Assembly: GCA_902775485.1 (NCBI GenBank) | Contig: CACYMJ010000002.1 | Location: 1-48,030 of the forward strand | Direction: 5' to 3' | Source: an uncultured Lachnospiraceae bacterium | GTDB taxonomy: Bacteria; Bacillota; Clostridia; Lachnospirales; Lachnospiraceae | Length of the DNA: 48,030 nucleotides | Part shown: positions 15,183 through 27,610 of the stretch, piece by piece | How positions within the stretch are numbered: position 1 is the stretch's first letter | Layout of the letters: each line of letters starts with the position of its first letter | Made by a program: the position numbers and the translations under genes | Notes under the pieces: model-generated | What the model saw: only the letters and a program-made list of their open reading frames with translations | Told to the model about the DNA's origin: nothing | Database searches by the model: none

Positions 15183-16540
15183 ACAGGAAAAAAGCGATAG
15201 CGATCGATGAGAATACACCGCTTCTGATACTGGCAGGTCCGATGTTTCTGGAGCTGTTTCTAAACACCATGCTCAACAACGTCGATACCCTTATGCTCAG
15301 TCACTACGATGAGTATGCTGTAGGCGCGGTCGGAAATGCCAACACCATCATGTTCATGATGAACATACTGTTCAATGTCATAGCAACGGCCACAAGCGTT
15401 GTCGTCGCACAGTATCTCGGTGCAAAACGGTTTGACAAGATGAACATGATCTATACTCTTGCGGTATCGGTAAATCTTGTCATAGGCCTGGCACTGAGTG
15501 CCCTCTTCTGCCTGGCGAATCCGTTTATCATGAATTTTCTTCATGTTTCGCCGCAGATGCGCCCCTACTCCATGATCTACATATACATAGTCGGCGGCGG
15601 CGGATTTTTAAACGCCGTGTTCAATGTCATGCTCCAGATCATGCGCTGTAACGGCTACACAAAGATCGGCATGTGGGTAACGTTTGCTATAAACATCATC
15701 AACATCGGCGGAAACTGGATCTTCCTCTACGGACCGCTCGGACATCTTAACATGGGAGTTGCCGGTGTCGCGATATCGACAGTTGCTGCACGGACCATTG
15801 CGGTAGCGGTGCTTATCGCATTCTTCTATATGACCGGAACCGGCCGCTTTTCGCTGCGGCTTTTAAACCCATTCCCGGGAAAGCTCCTCGGCAAGATGAT
15901 AAAGATAGGACTTCCCTCGGGCGGCGAGAATCTTACCTATAACCTGTATCAGACAACGCTTCTGTCATTTGTGAACGCAATGGGAAATGACTCGGTAAAC
16001 GCCAGATCGTATTGTAACTCACTGATCGCTTTTGCGATGATATTCTCAAACGCGGCAGCAATGTCTACCCAGATAATCACGGGGCATCTTGTCGGTGCCG
16101 GAAAACCGGATGCCGCATACAAAAGGGTGTTCAAAACCCTCCGCACTTCGATGCCGATAACGATAGCACTGGCTGCGGCAAATGCGCTGCTGTGCCGTTA
16201 TACGCTGCGGTTTTTTACGGAAAATGCAAACATCATCGCCCTCGGACAGGCGATAATGATCGCGGATATATTTGTTGAGACAGGCCGTTGTCTTAACATG
16301 ACGTTCGTCAATTCTCTTAAGGCAGCCGGTGCCTATGTTTTTCCCCTTATAATGGGAATACTGTGCAACTGGGGTCTCGGCCTTACCACCGGATACACAC
16401 TCGGTGTCGTACTGGGCATGGGAGTCGCGGGTATATACGCAGGTACGGCAACCGACGAGTGCATCCGTGGTCTGATCGTCATGTATTACTGGTATAAAAA
16501 GAAGTGGCTCGGAAAATCTGTGGTAGAGCAAAAAGGCTGA
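15179..16540 (+). CDS. MATE family efflux transporter
   Basis: Integral membrane antiporter of 453 residues with about twelve hydrophobic helices in two six-helix halves. Family features are the early GPMFLELFLNTMLNNVDTLM segment, the AVGAVGNAN motif, and a second-half SGGENLTYNLYQTTL. Substrates of this family include cationic drugs and metabolites, driven by Na+ or H+; the specificity is not readable. It is coupled to the upstream HAD gene by a 4-nt overlap and is convergent with gltD, only 7 bp apart, with no clear terminator between them. Confidence 0.9.
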   Translation: MNRKKAIAIDENTPLLILAGPMFLELFLNTMLNNVDTLMLSHYDEYAVGAVGNANTIMFMMNILFNVIATATSVVVAQYLGAKRFDKMNMIYTLAVSVNLVIGLALSALFCLANPFIMNFLHVSPQMRPYSMIYIYIVGGGGFLNAVFNVMLQIMRCNGYTKIGMWVTFAINIINIGGNWIFLYGPLGHLNMGVAGVAISTVAARTIAVAVLIAFFYMTGTGRFSLRLLNPFPGKLLGKMIKIGLPSGGENLTYNLYQTTLLSFVNAMGNDSVNARSYCNSLIAFAMIFSNAAAMSTQIITGHLVGAGKPDAAYKRVFKTLRTSMPITIALAAANALLCRYTLRFFTENANIIALGQAIMIADIFVETGRCLNMTFVNSLKAAGAYVFPLIMGILCNWGLGLTTGYTLGVVLGMGVAGIYAGTATDECIRGLIVMYYWYKKKWLGKSVVEQKG

Positions 16541-16547
16541 TGACGCT

Positions 16548-18050
16548 CTAATTGGTATATCCCATCAGCGACTCATCAACAGCGGCAGCGGCAGCTCTTC
16601 CCTCGGCGATGGCCCATACGACAAGTGACTGGCCGCGATGCATGTCACCTGCCGTAAATATCCTGTCATTGCCTGTTTTGTACTCACCGTCCGGCGTGGC
16701 AACATTTCCGCGGGCACTGACATCTACGGCAAAAGCGTTTGTCACGTACTCTTCGCTTCCGAGAAATCCTGCCGCGATCAGTACGATATCGGCATCTATA
16801 ACTTCCTCGCTTCCCTTTACGTGTTCGAACGATAACCGGCCATCCTTTCCGATTTTTCTCTCAAGCTTTACGGTGCGTACCGCACTTAAGTTTTTACCGT
16901 CTTCAGATACAAATTCCGTAACCGTTGTCGAATATATCCTCGGATCATGTCCGAAACATTCGATCGCCTCTTCCTGACCGTAATCGGTCTTGAGTACCTT
17001 CGGCCACTCCGGCCACGGATTGGAATCTGCCCGCTCTTCGGGTGCGGGAGGCATCATCTCGATCTGTATGACATCTTTTGCGCCGAGTCTTATGCTCGTT
17101 CCGACGCAGTCATTGCCCGTATCGCCTCCGCCTATCACGACTACCTTTTTACCCTTCAGGCTCCCGAATGAATAATCCCTGGCCTTAATGACCTTTTCGT
17201 AGTCATAATCAGTGTCCATGACGCGTTTGCTTACCTCCCGAAGAAACGGAACGGCAAACATTATCCCGTTAAGATCACGTCCGGGAGCGTCTATGTCTCT
17301 CGGCTTTGATGCACCGCAGCATAACACGATGCGGTCATACTGCTGCAAAAGCTCGTCCGGTGAAATATCGCATCCGACATTTACATTGCACCTGAATTCG
17401 ATCCCTGACTGCTTCATTATATCTATGCGCCTGTCAACTATCCTCTTATCAAGCTTCATGTTCGGGATTCCGTAGCGCAGCAGTCCTCCCGGCCTGTCCG
17501 ACCTCTCATAAACGGTCACCTTATGCCCCCTGAAATTAAGGTACTGCGCGCAGGCCAGCCCCGACGGTCCGCTTCCTATGACCGCAACACTCTTATCCGT
17601 GCGCACGGAAGGCTCAGCATGTGAGACAAGTCCGTTTTCAAATGCATATTCGATGATATCCTTTTCGTTGTCCCGTGTTGTCACGGCCTCTGATATACAT
17701 CCGCATGTACATGCCTTCTCGCAAAGTGCCGGACATACCCTTCCCGTAAACTCCGGGAACGGATGGGTCTTTGAGAGCCTCCTGTATGCCTGTTCGTAAT
17801 TTGCCCGATAAACGAGTTCATTGGTCTCCGGGACAAGATTATGAAGCGGACAGCCCGATGCCATCCCCGCTATCATCACTCCGGCCTGGCAAAACGGTAC
17901 GCCGCATGCCATGCACCTAGCCGCCTGCTGCTGCCTCTCTTTTTGCGGCAGCGGAATATGAAACTCGTCAAATCCCTTTATCCTCTCACGAACGCCGACC
18001 GCTTCAGGCTCACATCTGTTATATTCGATAAATCCCGTTGCTTTTCCCAT
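16548..18050 (-). CDS. gltD: Glutamate synthase small subunit (NADPH)
   Basis: Supplies electrons from NADPH to the large subunit for glutamate formation from glutamine and 2-oxoglutarate. It has 500 residues. The N-terminal Fe-S region has CMACGVPFC, GCPLHN and CPALCEKACTC, giving the two 4Fe-4S clusters. The FAD site is VAVIGSGPSGLACAQYL near residue 155 and the NADPH site VVVIGGGDTGNDCVG near 310. The C-terminal FTAGDMHRGQSLVVWAI closes the FAD domain. It begins 3 bp after gltB. Annotation is standard. Confidence 0.96.
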   Translation of the reverse strand: MGKATGFIEYNRCEPEAVGVRERIKGFDEFHIPLPQKERQQQAARCMACGVPFCQAGVMIAGMASGCPLHNLVPETNELVYRANYEQAYRRLSKTHPFPEFTGRVCPALCEKACTCGCISEAVTTRDNEKDIIEYAFENGLVSHAEPSVRTDKSVAVIGSGPSGLACAQYLNFRGHKVTVYERSDRPGGLLRYGIPNMKLDKRIVDRRIDIMKQSGIEFRCNVNVGCDISPDELLQQYDRIVLCCGASKPRDIDAPGRDLNGIMFAVPFLREVSKRVMDTDYDYEKVIKARDYSFGSLKGKKVVVIGGGDTGNDCVGTSIRLGAKDVIQIEMMPPAPEERADSNPWPEWPKVLKTDYGQEEAIECFGHDPRIYSTTVTEFVSEDGKNLSAVRTVKLERKIGKDGRLSFEHVKGSEEVIDADIVLIAAGFLGSEEYVTNAFAVDVSARGNVATPDGEYKTGNDRIFTAGDMHRGQSLVVWAIAEGRAAAAAVDESLMGYTN

Positions 18051-18053
18051 GAT

Positions 18054-21000
18054 CTACACCCCCGCCGTAATGATTCTTTTGTATTCTTCCGGGATTATCT
18101 TCTTAAACTTCCCGATATATCCGTCAAAATCAGCAAGTATCGTTCCTGCTTTTTCGGAGCCCGTGTATTTTTTATGATCTTCGAGCATCTTTCTAATCTC
18201 ATTTACATCCGCCTCTTCTTCAACGTTCTCCATAAGAACGAGTTCCTTGTTGAGGTTTCTGTACAAAGTGTTATGCTCATCAAGCACATAAGCGATACCG
18301 CCGCTCATGCCCGCCGCGAAGTTCTTGCCGACACTTCCGAGGATGAGCGCAACGCCGCCCGTCATATATTCGCAGCCGTGCTCCCCGACACCTTCCACTA
18401 CACTCTTTGCTCCGGAATTTCGTACGCAGTATCTCTCGCCTGCTCTTCCGGCGATGTAAGCCTCTCCGCTCGTTGCACCATACAGCGCAACATTGCCTAT
18501 GATGATATTGTTCTCGGCATCATATGCTGCCCCCTTCGGAGCCCTGATGATAAGCTTTCCGCCGGAGAGCCCCTTTCCGAAGTAATCATTTGCATCTCCG
18601 GTAAGGATCACAGTCTCGCCCTTTGGCATGAAAGCGCCGAAGCTCTGACCGCCCGCTCCCTTTGTGACGATCCTGACCGCGTCGTCCCTCAGTCCGTTAT
18701 GATGGTACCTGGTTATATATGATCCGATCATTGTTCCGAAAGCCCTGTCGGTATTTGCAACATCACATTTAACATCGACCGCGGCGCCTTCTTCGATCGC
18801 TTTTTTGATACCGCCCTTTCCGGAGAGTATCTTATGATCACGGCGGGCCTCAAGAGCAAAATCGTATGCCCTCTTTTCGTCATATGAGCACTTAAGCTGA
18901 GTTCCCGATGAGAGCATCCTGCCAAGGTCAAGCTTTGCGGCATGTCCCGTAAGATTCTCTTTTACCCTGATAAGATCATATCTTCCGACAAGCTCGTCAA
19001 CGCTCCTGACCCCGAGCTTTGCCATGTACTCTCTAAGCTGTCTTGCGATAAAGATCATGAACCTCTCGACATATTCGGGTTTTCCGGTAAAGTTCTTTCT
19101 AAGCTCGGGATTCTGTGTCGCTATTCCCATCGGACACGTATCGAGATTGCAGACACGCATCATCACGCATCCGAGTGTGACAAGCGGAGCAGTAGCGAAT
19201 CCGAACTCTTCCGCGCCGAGGATCGCCGCTATCGCAACATCCCTTCCGCTCATGAGCTTTCCGTCCGTCTCGACTACAACATTGTCCCGAAGTCCGTTCA
19301 TCTGCAGGGTCTGATGGGTCTCAGCAAGCCCGAGCTCCCACGGCAGTCCGGCATTGTGTATCGAACTGATCGGTGCGGCACCCGTTCCGCCGTCATAACC
19401 AGAAATAAGAACAACCTGCGCACCCGCTTTTGCAACACCGGCTGCGATCGTGCCGACACCCGCTTCCGATACGAGCTTGACCGAGATACGTGCATCACTG
19501 TTGGAACATTTCAGATCATATATGAGCTGAGCCAGATCCTCGATCGAATATATGTCGTGATGAGGCGGAGGCGATATAAGGCTGACGCCAGGTGTTGAGT
19601 GTCTGGTTTTTGCGATCCACGGATATACCTTTTTGCCCGGAAGATGGCCGCCTTCACCGGGTTTTGCACCCTGTGCCATTTTGATCTGTATCTCCCTGGC
19701 ACTCATGAGATATCTGCTCGTTACACCGAATCTTCCCGATGCCACCTGTTTTATCGCGGAACTCTGGTCATGATCGCTTCCGGCGCTTTCAAGACGCTCG
19801 TCACTTTCTCCGCCCTCGCCGCTGTTTGATTTTCCGCCGAGGTGATTCATGGCAACGGCAAGTGCCGTATGTGCCTCTTCGGAGATCGAACCGTATGACA
19901 TGGCCCCGGTCTTGAACCGTCGTACTATCTTCTCCTCGCTTTCAACTTCCGACAGGTCTATGCCTTTTTCGGGATAGTTAAATTCAAGTATGCTCCTGAT
20001 ATACCCGGAAGACTCACCATCCACCATGTCCGTATACTTTTTGAACTTCTCGTAATCATCGGTGCGTGTCGCACTCTGAAGCATATGGATCGTCTGCGGA
20101 TTGTATCTGTGAAGTTCTCCGCCGCTTCGTGCCTTATGAAAACCGAGCGAATCTACGCTTAAGTCAACGTCGAGTCCGAGCGGATCGAATGCCCTTGAAT
20201 GCTGCAAGTCGGCTGCTTTTGCTATATCCCCGATATCAATGCCGCCGATCCTTGATACGGTACCCGCAAAATACCTGTCTATGACAGACTGCGCTATACC
20301 GACTGCCTCGAATATCCGGCTGCCCTGATATGACTGGATCGTGGAGATCCCCATCTTTGACGCTGTCTTTACTATGCCGCCAAGTACCGCCTTGTCGTAA
20401 TCCGAGACGGCCGCATAATAATCCTTGACCAGCATCCCGTCTTTGATGAGTTGTCTGATCGTGGCGTGCGCAACATACGGATTGACAGCACATGCACCGA
20501 ATCCCAGAAGTGTTGCGAAATGGTGGACGTCTCTGGGCTCTCCGACCTCGAGGATAAGTGACATCGCCATGCATTTTCTGGTCGACACGAGATAATTGTG
20601 CACAGCCGATACGCACAGCAGTGACGGGATCGCCACATGATTTTCATCCACTCCCCGGTCGGATAAGATCAGTATGCTCGCACCCTTCTTATATGCCCTG
20701 TCAACTTCAACGAACAGATTGGACAATGCCTTATCAAGCGGTGTTCCCTTGTAATAGAGCATCGATACCTTGGCAACACTAAGACCCGGTTTTGAAAGAT
20801 GCTCGATCTTCATAAGATCAAGATCCGACAGTATGGGATTGTTTATCTTGAGCACATTGCAGTTAGATGCGCTATCTGACAGAAGATCGCCGTTTCTGCC
20901 CGCATACACGCATGTAGCCGTAACAATCTTTTCTCTTACCGCATCTATTGGCGGATTGGTCACCTGGGCGAACAGCTGCTTGAAGTAATCAAACAAAGGT

Positions 21001-22505
21001 CTGTACTGCTTTGACAGCACTGCAAGCGGAGTATCAACTCCCATCGAGCCGATCTGTTCGGCCCCGGTAAGCGCCATCGTATATATACGCTCGTTGCAGT
21101 CCTCATACGTATATCCGTATGCCCTCTGCAGTCTTTCAAGGCTCTCTCCCCCGATCGAAGGCACTGCTTCGTTCGGTATCTTCAGCTCGGACAGTCTGAC
21201 AAGGTTTGAATCAAGCCATTCACCATACGGCTCCCTCATGGCGTATCTGTCCTTGATCTCACGGTCCGTATATATCTTTCCCGCTTTCGTATCCGCAAGT
21301 ATCATCTTGCCCGGATACAGGCAGCCCTTTTCGGTTATCTTTGATTCATCGATATCAAGTACTCCCACCTCCGAAGACAGGATCAGCCTTCCGTCATCAA
21401 TCACATAGTAGCGCGAAGGGCGCAGTCCGTTCCTGTCAAGGATCGCCGCCATACAGTCGCCGTCCGAGAGCATTATCGATGCGGGGCCGTCCCACGGCTC
21501 CATCATTGTCGCATAGTACTGGTAGAAATCCCTCTCTTCGATCGAGAGCGTGTCATTGTTCTCCCATGGTTCGGGAACAAGGATCATTGCCGCGAGCGCC
21601 GGCTCCATACCGCCCATGATCATAAACTCAAGCGCGTTATCAAGCATTGCCGAATCCGATCCTTCACGTGATATCACGGGAAGTACCTTACTCAGTTCCT
21701 CATCCGTAAAACAGCTCGTCCGGATCGTCTCCTCGCGTGCGACCATCTTGTCAACATTTCCGCGGATCGTATTGATCTCACCGTTATGTACGATGAACCT
21801 GTTGGGATGTGCGCGAAGCCAGCTCGGATTCGTGTTCGTCGAAAATCTGGAATGCACCATCGCCAGCGCCGACTCATAGTCCTTATCGTTAAGATCATCA
21901 AAAAAAGTGCGGAGCTGCCCCACAAGGAACATACCCTTATATACTATCGTTCTGCACGAAAGGGATGCCACGTATGCGGTGTCCGTCGAATGCTCGAACA
22001 CACGTCTTACTACATACAGCTTTCTGTCAAAATCAATATCTTCCTTTGCATCCTTCGGGCGGGCGATAAATGCCTGATATATCGCCGGACATGTGGCAAG
22101 TGCACGGTCTCCGAGAACATCCCTGTTTACCGGTACGCATCTCCATCCGAGAAAATCGAGGCCTTCCTTTTTCGTTATGATCTCAAACATCTTCATGGCC
22201 TGCTTTCTGGCCAGTTCATCCTGCAAAAAGAACAGCATGCCGACACCATAAGACCTTGCGCCCTTAAGTGTTATGCCTTCCTTTTTACATGCCTTAACAA
22301 AAAAAGCATGGGGTATCTGAGTCATTATCCCGACTCCGTCACCGGTCCTGCCGTCGGCATCCCTGCCGGCCCTGTGCTCGAGATTTTCTACAATTGAGAG
22401 CGCATCGCTGACTATATCATGGCTTGCCTTTCCGTATATGTTTATTATCGATCCGACTCCGCAGTTATCATGTTCAAACTGCGGCTCATACAAAGTCTCT
22501 GTCAT
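18054..22505 (-). CDS. gltB: Glutamate synthase large subunit
   Basis: GOGAT alpha subunit, 1483 residues, cytoplasmic. A 14-residue propeptide precedes the Ntn nucleophile Cys15 (NCGVGSI) of the glutaminase domain. The central domain and the FMN-binding synthase domain (from about residue 780, with [13 protein letters not shown] and [10 protein letters not shown]) follow. The 3Fe-4S cysteines C1113, C1119 and C1124 have the standard CX5CX4C spacing. The GXGXG helix domain ends the protein. The start is supported by AAAGGAG 6 nt upstream. It overlaps pyrG by 4 nt (ATGA), an unusual coupling of GOGAT to CTP synthase. Confidence 0.97.
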   Translation of the reverse strand: MTETLYEPQFEHDNCGVGSIINIYGKASHDIVSDALSIVENLEHRAGRDADGRTGDGVGIMTQIPHAFFVKACKKEGITLKGARSYGVGMLFFLQDELARKQAMKMFEIITKKEGLDFLGWRCVPVNRDVLGDRALATCPAIYQAFIARPKDAKEDIDFDRKLYVVRRVFEHSTDTAYVASLSCRTIVYKGMFLVGQLRTFFDDLNDKDYESALAMVHSRFSTNTNPSWLRAHPNRFIVHNGEINTIRGNVDKMVAREETIRTSCFTDEELSKVLPVISREGSDSAMLDNALEFMIMGGMEPALAAMILVPEPWENNDTLSIEERDFYQYYATMMEPWDGPASIMLSDGDCMAAILDRNGLRPSRYYVIDDGRLILSSEVGVLDIDESKITEKGCLYPGKMILADTKAGKIYTDREIKDRYAMREPYGEWLDSNLVRLSELKIPNEAVPSIGGESLERLQRAYGYTYEDCNERIYTMALTGAEQIGSMGVDTPLAVLSKQYRPLFDYFKQLFAQVTNPPIDAVREKIVTATCVYAGRNGDLLSDSASNCNVLKINNPILSDLDLMKIEHLSKPGLSVAKVSMLYYKGTPLDKALSNLFVEVDRAYKKGASILILSDRGVDENHVAIPSLLCVSAVHNYLVSTRKCMAMSLILEVGEPRDVHHFATLLGFGACAVNPYVAHATIRQLIKDGMLVKDYYAAVSDYDKAVLGGIVKTASKMGISTIQSYQGSRIFEAVGIAQSVIDRYFAGTVSRIGGIDIGDIAKAADLQHSRAFDPLGLDVDLSVDSLGFHKARSGGELHRYNPQTIHMLQSATRTDDYEKFKKYTDMVDGESSGYIRSILEFNYPEKGIDLSEVESEEKIVRRFKTGAMSYGSISEEAHTALAVAMNHLGGKSNSGEGGESDERLESAGSDHDQSSAIKQVASGRFGVTSRYLMSAREIQIKMAQGAKPGEGGHLPGKKVYPWIAKTRHSTPGVSLISPPPHHDIYSIEDLAQLIYDLKCSNSDARISVKLVSEAGVGTIAAGVAKAGAQVVLISGYDGGTGAAPISSIHNAGLPWELGLAETHQTLQMNGLRDNVVVETDGKLMSGRDVAIAAILGAEEFGFATAPLVTLGCVMMRVCNLDTCPMGIATQNPELRKNFTGKPEYVERFMIFIARQLREYMAKLGVRSVDELVGRYDLIRVKENLTGHAAKLDLGRMLSSGTQLKCSYDEKRAYDFALEARRDHKILSGKGGIKKAIEEGAAVDVKCDVANTDRAFGTMIGSYITRYHHNGLRDDAVRIVTKGAGGQSFGAFMPKGETVILTGDANDYFGKGLSGGKLIIRAPKGAAYDAENNIIIGNVALYGATSGEAYIAGRAGERYCVRNSGAKSVVEGVGEHGCEYMTGGVALILGSVGKNFAAGMSGGIAYVLDEHNTLYRNLNKELVLMENVEEEADVNEIRKMLEDHKKYTGSEKAGTILADFDGYIGKFKKIIPEEYKRIITAGV

Positions 22506-24130
22506 GTGTTACTCCTTTCTTCGGAAATACTCTTTGACCTTTCAAGTGCCGCCTTTATGAGTCCGGCAAAGAGAGGATGCGGCATATCCGGTCTTGACTT
22601 GAATTCCGGATGCGCCTGCGTTGCAACAAAATAAGGATGATCCTTAAGCTCTATCATCTCGACGATCCTGCCGTCGGGTGAGAGCCCCGATAATACCATC
22701 CCGTTCTTTTCCAGTATTTCCCTGTAATCGTTGTTGACTTCATACCTGTGACGGTGGCGTTCGCTGATCCGGTTCGTGCCGTAGAGTCCGAATGTCCTCG
22801 TGCCTTCCGACAGAACGCACGGATACGCGCCAAGCCGGAGCGTACCCCCGATATCCTCGAGGTTTTCCTTCTCCGGCAGTATGTGTATAACAGGATTTTT
22901 TGTGTCCGGCTCAAGTTCGGAAGATGCGGCATCGCTTATACCGCAGACATTTCTGGCAAATTCGACGATCGCAAGCTGCATACCGAGACATATCCCGAGA
23001 TAAGGTATACCGTTTATCCTTGCAAACCGTGCAGCTTCTATCTTGCCGTTTGTTCCCCTGCTTCCGAAGCCTCCCGGAACTATCATGCCGTCAACACCCG
23101 AAAAAACATCACCGGCACCGGCGCGTGTTACATCCTCGGCATCGACAAAGCGCACCTCTACTTCCGTAAGATTTGCTATCCCGCCGTGTTTAAGAGCTTC
23201 TACAACGCTCAGATATGCATCATGAAGCGCAACATATTTTCCCACTATGGCTATGGTCACTTTATTCTGCGGATTTTCAAAATCCTCAGTCAGCTTTCTC
23301 CATGCCTTAAGATCCGGCTCCGGGCAGAGTATCCCGAGACTGTCGCATACCCTCTGGGCAAGATGCTCTTCCTCAAGCATCAGCGGGACCTCGTAAAGCG
23401 ATCTTGCGTCCAGATTCTGAAGAACGTTTTCCTTCCTGACATTGCAGAAAAGAGCGATCTTCTCCCGCATGCTCTCATCGATCGGAAGATCCGATCTGCA
23501 TACGATGACATCCGGCCACAGACCCATGCTCTGCAAGGTCTTGACGCTCATCTGGGTAGGCTTGGTCTTGAGCTCGCCCGAAGCCTTCAAATATGGGATA
23601 AGAGTAACATGTATGATAACGGAATTATTTCTTCCGATATCAACCTGAAATTGCCTTATAGCCTCCAAAAAAGGCTGGCTTTCGATATCACCGACGGTTC
23701 CACCGATCTCTATGATCGAGATCGTGATGTCATCCGAAGGTTTTTCCTTATGAAATCTTGCCTTGATCTCATTCGTTATGTGCGGGATCACCTGAACGGT
23801 GCCTCCGCCGTAGTCTCCGTGGCGTTCCTTATTCAGGACCGTCTGGTAGATCTTTCCCGTTGTAACATTTGAGTTACGATCGAGTGATTCGTTTATGAAC
23901 CTTTCATAATGTCCGAGATCGAGATCCGTCTCGGTACCGTCATCGGTAACGAACACCTCGCCGTGCTGGATCGGGTTCATCGTTCCCGGATCAACGTTTA
24001 TGTACGGATCGAACTTCTGCATGGTGACGCGGTAGCCCCTGGCCTTAAGGAGCCGCCCGAGAGATGCTGCGGTGATCCCTTTTCCAAGCCCCGATACTAC
24101 GCCGCCTGTAACAAAAACATATTTGACCAT
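22502..24130 (-). CDS. pyrG: CTP synthase
   Basis: Makes CTP from UTP, ATP and glutamine. It has 542 residues, a standard length. The N-terminal synthase domain opens with [17 protein letters not shown] and contains the [13 protein letters not shown] segment. The C-terminal class I glutaminase domain has GGFGSRG and the nucleophile Cys in YLGICLGMQ, with the His/Glu pair in AHPEF. It starts 7 bp after asnB and overlaps gltB. Placement inside a nitrogen-assimilation operon puts another glutamine consumer under common control. Confidence 0.97.
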   Translation of the reverse strand: MVKYVFVTGGVVSGLGKGITAASLGRLLKARGYRVTMQKFDPYINVDPGTMNPIQHGEVFVTDDGTETDLDLGHYERFINESLDRNSNVTTGKIYQTVLNKERHGDYGGGTVQVIPHITNEIKARFHKEKPSDDITISIIEIGGTVGDIESQPFLEAIRQFQVDIGRNNSVIIHVTLIPYLKASGELKTKPTQMSVKTLQSMGLWPDVIVCRSDLPIDESMREKIALFCNVRKENVLQNLDARSLYEVPLMLEEEHLAQRVCDSLGILCPEPDLKAWRKLTEDFENPQNKVTIAIVGKYVALHDAYLSVVEALKHGGIANLTEVEVRFVDAEDVTRAGAGDVFSGVDGMIVPGGFGSRGTNGKIEAARFARINGIPYLGICLGMQLAIVEFARNVCGISDAASSELEPDTKNPVIHILPEKENLEDIGGTLRLGAYPCVLSEGTRTFGLYGTNRISERHRHRYEVNNDYREILEKNGMVLSGLSPDGRIVEMIELKDHPYFVATQAHPEFKSRPDMPHPLFAGLIKAALERSKSISEERSNT

Positions 24131-24137
24131 ATCCGCC

Positions 24138-25718
24138 TCACTCTCCGCTCGCGCCGTAGTTGGCGAGCACTCTTGCAGACGGATCGTTAACGTTACAGCC
24201 TTCCCATTGTCTGTTGGGCATCCAGAAATCGATTATCATGTGAGCCTGCCCGGGATAAAAACTCTCAAACAGTTCACGGTACAGGAGCGACTCCTTGGTA
24301 AACGGAGTTGCATATGTGTATTTTTTCCGCAGTTTCTCATACTCTGCATCAGAGTATTTTGTTTCGGCATATTCCTTCAGATAGTCGACCATTGAGTGGC
24401 CGACGGCATCGGAAAACGCGGCTTTTTCGCGCATGAGTATGTCTTCGGGAAGATAATCCCCGGCAAATGCATGACGCAGAAGATATTTTCCCTTGTTGTA
24501 TTTATTGAGCTTCATCTCAGGATCTATGCTCATGACATATCTGGCAAAATCAAGATCCCCGAACGGAACCCTTGCCTCAAGCGAATTGACGGATATACAT
24601 CTGTCTGCACGAAGGACATCGTACATATACAGCTCCCGTATGCGCTTTTCGGCCTCTTTCTGAAACTCTGCGGCCGACGGTGCAAAATCGGTATATTTAT
24701 AACCGAACAGTTCGTCAGAGATCTCTCCCGTCAGAATGACCCTGACATCCGTTTTCTCATGTATAGCCTTGCAGCACAGATACATTCCGATGGAAGCCCT
24801 GATCGTCGTGATGTCATATGTTCCGAGAAGGTGCACGACATCCGGAAGGGCCGCCAATACATCATCCTTTGTTATGATCACTTCCGTATGATCCGCGCCG
24901 ATATAATCCGCCACTTCCTTTGCATACTTAAGGTCGATGGCATCGGTACTCATACCTATCGCGAACGTCCTGATCGGTTTTTTCAGTATCCGCGAAGACA
25001 CGGCACATACAAGCGACGAATCAAGTCCGCCCGATAACAGGAAACCTACCGGAGCATCCGCATCCAGTCTCTTCCTTATTCCCTCTACAAGTTTGTCATG
25101 TATGTTCCTGCATACGGTTTCGATATCATCCTTAACGAATGCATCCACCTTTGCCGGATCGGCATAACAGGTGAACTTTCCGTCGGCATAATAGTGTCCG
25201 GGCGGGAACGGATATATCTTTTGAACGAGTCCGACAAGGTTCTTGGCCTCGCTTGCGAACACGATCCCGTCATCAGTCGTAAATCCGTAGAAAAGCGGTC
25301 TGATACCGATCGGATCCCTTGCCGCTATAAGCTGTTTTTTTCCGGCATCATAGATAATGCACGCAAATTCCGCGTCAAGAAGTGCGAACATATCCGTTTT
25401 GTACAGCTCGTACATCGGCAGCAGTATCTCGCAGTCACTGTCGCTTTTGAACGTATACCCTTTTGATATCAGCTCCTCCTTAAGCTTCCTGAAACCGTAG
25501 ATCTCACCGTTGCATACGAGCATGTTTTGTCCGTGTTCAAACGGCTGCATGCCCTCCTCGGTAAGTCCCATTATCGACAGTCTCTCAAAGCCCAGCAGCG
25601 CTCCGTCCGCTTTTGCAAACCTTTGCATGTCCGGGCCCCTTGAGACCGTCCTGTCGAAGAAAGGTTTCAGGTCTTTCTCCGTAAGCTTTCTGCCCAAATA
25701 TCCCATTATTGAGCACAT
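24138..25718 (-). CDS. asnB: Asparagine synthase (glutamine-hydrolysing)
   Basis: Forms asparagine from aspartate, ATP and glutamine. It has 526 residues. The nucleophile Cys2 follows directly after Met (MCSIMGYLG), as in the Ntn glutaminase family. The glutaminase domain spans about 1-190. The synthetase domain has the PP-loop SGGLDSSL near residues 230-237 and the [11 protein letters not shown] segment. GGAGG lies about 10 nt before the start. It is 84 bp downstream of the Amt-PII gene and 7 bp before pyrG. Confidence 0.96.
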   Translation of the reverse strand: MCSIMGYLGRKLTEKDLKPFFDRTVSRGPDMQRFAKADGALLGFERLSIMGLTEEGMQPFEHGQNMLVCNGEIYGFRKLKEELISKGYTFKSDSDCEILLPMYELYKTDMFALLDAEFACIIYDAGKKQLIAARDPIGIRPLFYGFTTDDGIVFASEAKNLVGLVQKIYPFPPGHYYADGKFTCYADPAKVDAFVKDDIETVCRNIHDKLVEGIRKRLDADAPVGFLLSGGLDSSLVCAVSSRILKKPIRTFAIGMSTDAIDLKYAKEVADYIGADHTEVIITKDDVLAALPDVVHLLGTYDITTIRASIGMYLCCKAIHEKTDVRVILTGEISDELFGYKYTDFAPSAAEFQKEAEKRIRELYMYDVLRADRCISVNSLEARVPFGDLDFARYVMSIDPEMKLNKYNKGKYLLRHAFAGDYLPEDILMREKAAFSDAVGHSMVDYLKEYAETKYSDAEYEKLRKKYTYATPFTKESLLYRELFESFYPGQAHMIIDFWMPNRQWEGCNVNDPSARVLANYGASGE

Positions 25719-25761
25719 GTTACTCTTTCCTCCCTGTTTATGATTATTTATAAACCGTTCA

Positions 25762-25795
25762 AACGCCGCCCGGGCTGACCCGGATGCTGCGCATT
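25762..25795 (-). terminator. Hairpin between amt-glnK and asnB
   Basis: An inverted repeat with a CCGGG/CCCGG core (25770-25774 with 25779-25783) and AACGC/GCATT outer arms lies between the two genes. No T tract follows, so it is more likely an RNA processing or pausing element than a full terminator. Confidence 0.4.
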
Positions 25796-25802
25796 CCGGT
25801 CA

Positions 25803-27557
25803 TTACTCGACGTCCTGAAGCGCGTCGAAGTCTTCTTCTCCGGTCCTGATCTTTACGACCTTCTCGACAGGATATACAAATATCTTTCCGTCTCCGATGT
25901 GGCCTGTGTACAACGTCTTCTTGGCCGCATCTATAACCGCCTGTACAGGTATCTTTGAAACAACGACCTCGACCTTGACCTTGGGCAGGAGCGTTGCATC
26001 GACCTCAACTCCACGGTATCTCTCGCCGGCCCCCTTCTGGATGCCACATCCCATAACCTGGGTTACAGTCATTCCGGTAACACCCAGATCGTTCATTGCC
26101 TTACGAAGTGCATCATATCTTGACAGCCTTGCAATGATAACGACCTTGCTGATGCCCGTATCCGGGAATGCGTTTACAACCTTGACGGCCGCATCCTTCT
26201 TCGCCTCGCTCGCACTCTCGTATTCATCGGATCCGAGGCTTGTGTTCTCGTTCACATCCATCATCATGGTGTTGGCAACATCCATGATCGCAAATCCGGC
26301 ATATGCGCTTGTCAGTCCGTGCTCGGTAGCATCAAGACCGGTGATCTCCTCTTCCTCTGATACACGAAGTCCGTTGATCTTTTTGATAAGTGTGTAGGTT
26401 ATGATGATCGTAACAACTGTCCATCCGATCGTAACGAGCATACCGCCGAGCTGTTTACCAAACTGGTATAATCCGCCGCCGTAGAACAGGCCTTCTCTTA
26501 TTCCGGCAAGAGCAAATCCCGGAGCCGTATCGGTTGCAAACAGGCCGACTGCAAGTGTTCCCCATATTCCGTTAAACATATGTACCGCAACGGCACCGAC
26601 CGGATCGTCAACGTGTATAACGTTATCGCAGAACCATACACCGAACACTACGAGAAGACCGGCAACGGCACCTATTATCGCCGACCCCGTACAGTCCGTT
26701 ACATCACAGGGAGCCGTGATCGCAACAAGACCTGCAAGGGATGCGTTCAAGCACATCGACACATCGGGTTTGCCGTATTTGATCCATGTGAAGATCATGC
26801 ACACAACAGTTGCAACCGCGGGAGCGACCGTTGTTGTTAAGAATACCGATCCGAGAGTCGGAACATCGGTTGCGGCCGCGCCGTTGAATCCGTACCATCC
26901 GAGCCAGAGGATGAATACGCCGAGAGCTGCTATGACAAGGTTATGTCCGGGGAAAGCATTTACTTTTGTTACCTTTCCGTCCTTGTCCTTAACGAACTTT
27001 CCGATACGGGGACCGAGCATCCATGCACCGATCAGGGCACATATACCGCCGACCATGTGAATACAGTTTGAACCCGCATAATCGTGGAATCCCCACTGTG
27101 CCAGGAATCCTCCTCCCCATGTCCAGTGTGCCTCTATCGGGTATATAAGGGCCGAAATGACTGCCGAGTATATGCAGTATGATGAAAACTTGGTCCTCTC
27201 AGCCATGGACCCGGACACGATCGTTGCGGTCGTCGCACAGAATACCAGGTTGAATACGAATCCCGAATAATCAAATCCGCCGTAATTTGTCAGAACATCG
27301 AATGAGAACTTTCCGGCAAAACCTCCGAGCATGTTCTCACCGAGCATCAGAGAAGCACCGCAGATGAACCACATGACCGTACCTATACAGAAGTCCATAA
27401 GGTTCTTCATTATGATGTTTCCCGAGTTTTTTGCCCTGGTAAAGCCCGCTTCACACATTGCAAAACCGGCCTGCATCCAGAACACGAGTGCTGCGCCTAT
27501 CAAAAACCAGACGCCGTAGACCTCACTGTTTATAGCTTCCAGAATTTCTTTTGTCAT
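25803..27557 (-). CDS. amt: Ammonium transporter fused to a PII (GlnK) domain
   Basis: Membrane ammonium channel with its own PII regulator attached, 584 residues. The Amt part (about 1-400) has eleven expected helices and the twin histidines His167 (CIHMVGG) and His326 (VHMFNG). A linker of about 70 residues leads to a PII domain (about 470-584). The domain retains the T-loop with Tyr514 (GERYRG), the site uridylylated in many PII proteins, and the signature TGHIGDGKIFVYPV. Normally GlnK is a separate trimer that plugs Amt; the fusion would tether it. GAGGAG precedes the start. It follows glnN by 115 bp, which holds a palindrome and a family hairpin. Confidence 0.93.
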   Translation of the reverse strand: MTKEILEAINSEVYGVWFLIGAALVFWMQAGFAMCEAGFTRAKNSGNIIMKNLMDFCIGTVMWFICGASLMLGENMLGGFAGKFSFDVLTNYGGFDYSGFVFNLVFCATTATIVSGSMAERTKFSSYCIYSAVISALIYPIEAHWTWGGGFLAQWGFHDYAGSNCIHMVGGICALIGAWMLGPRIGKFVKDKDGKVTKVNAFPGHNLVIAALGVFILWLGWYGFNGAAATDVPTLGSVFLTTTVAPAVATVVCMIFTWIKYGKPDVSMCLNASLAGLVAITAPCDVTDCTGSAIIGAVAGLLVVFGVWFCDNVIHVDDPVGAVAVHMFNGIWGTLAVGLFATDTAPGFALAGIREGLFYGGGLYQFGKQLGGMLVTIGWTVVTIIITYTLIKKINGLRVSEEEEITGLDATEHGLTSAYAGFAIMDVANTMMMDVNENTSLGSDEYESASEAKKDAAVKVVNAFPDTGISKVVIIARLSRYDALRKAMNDLGVTGMTVTQVMGCGIQKGAGERYRGVEVDATLLPKVKVEVVVSKIPVQAVIDAAKKTLYTGHIGDGKIFVYPVEKVVKIRTGEEDFDALQDVE

Positions 27558-27610
27558 AATCTCATCTCCTCATTTTGTGTATCCGGACCCGTTTGACCCG
27601 GTATACCAAG

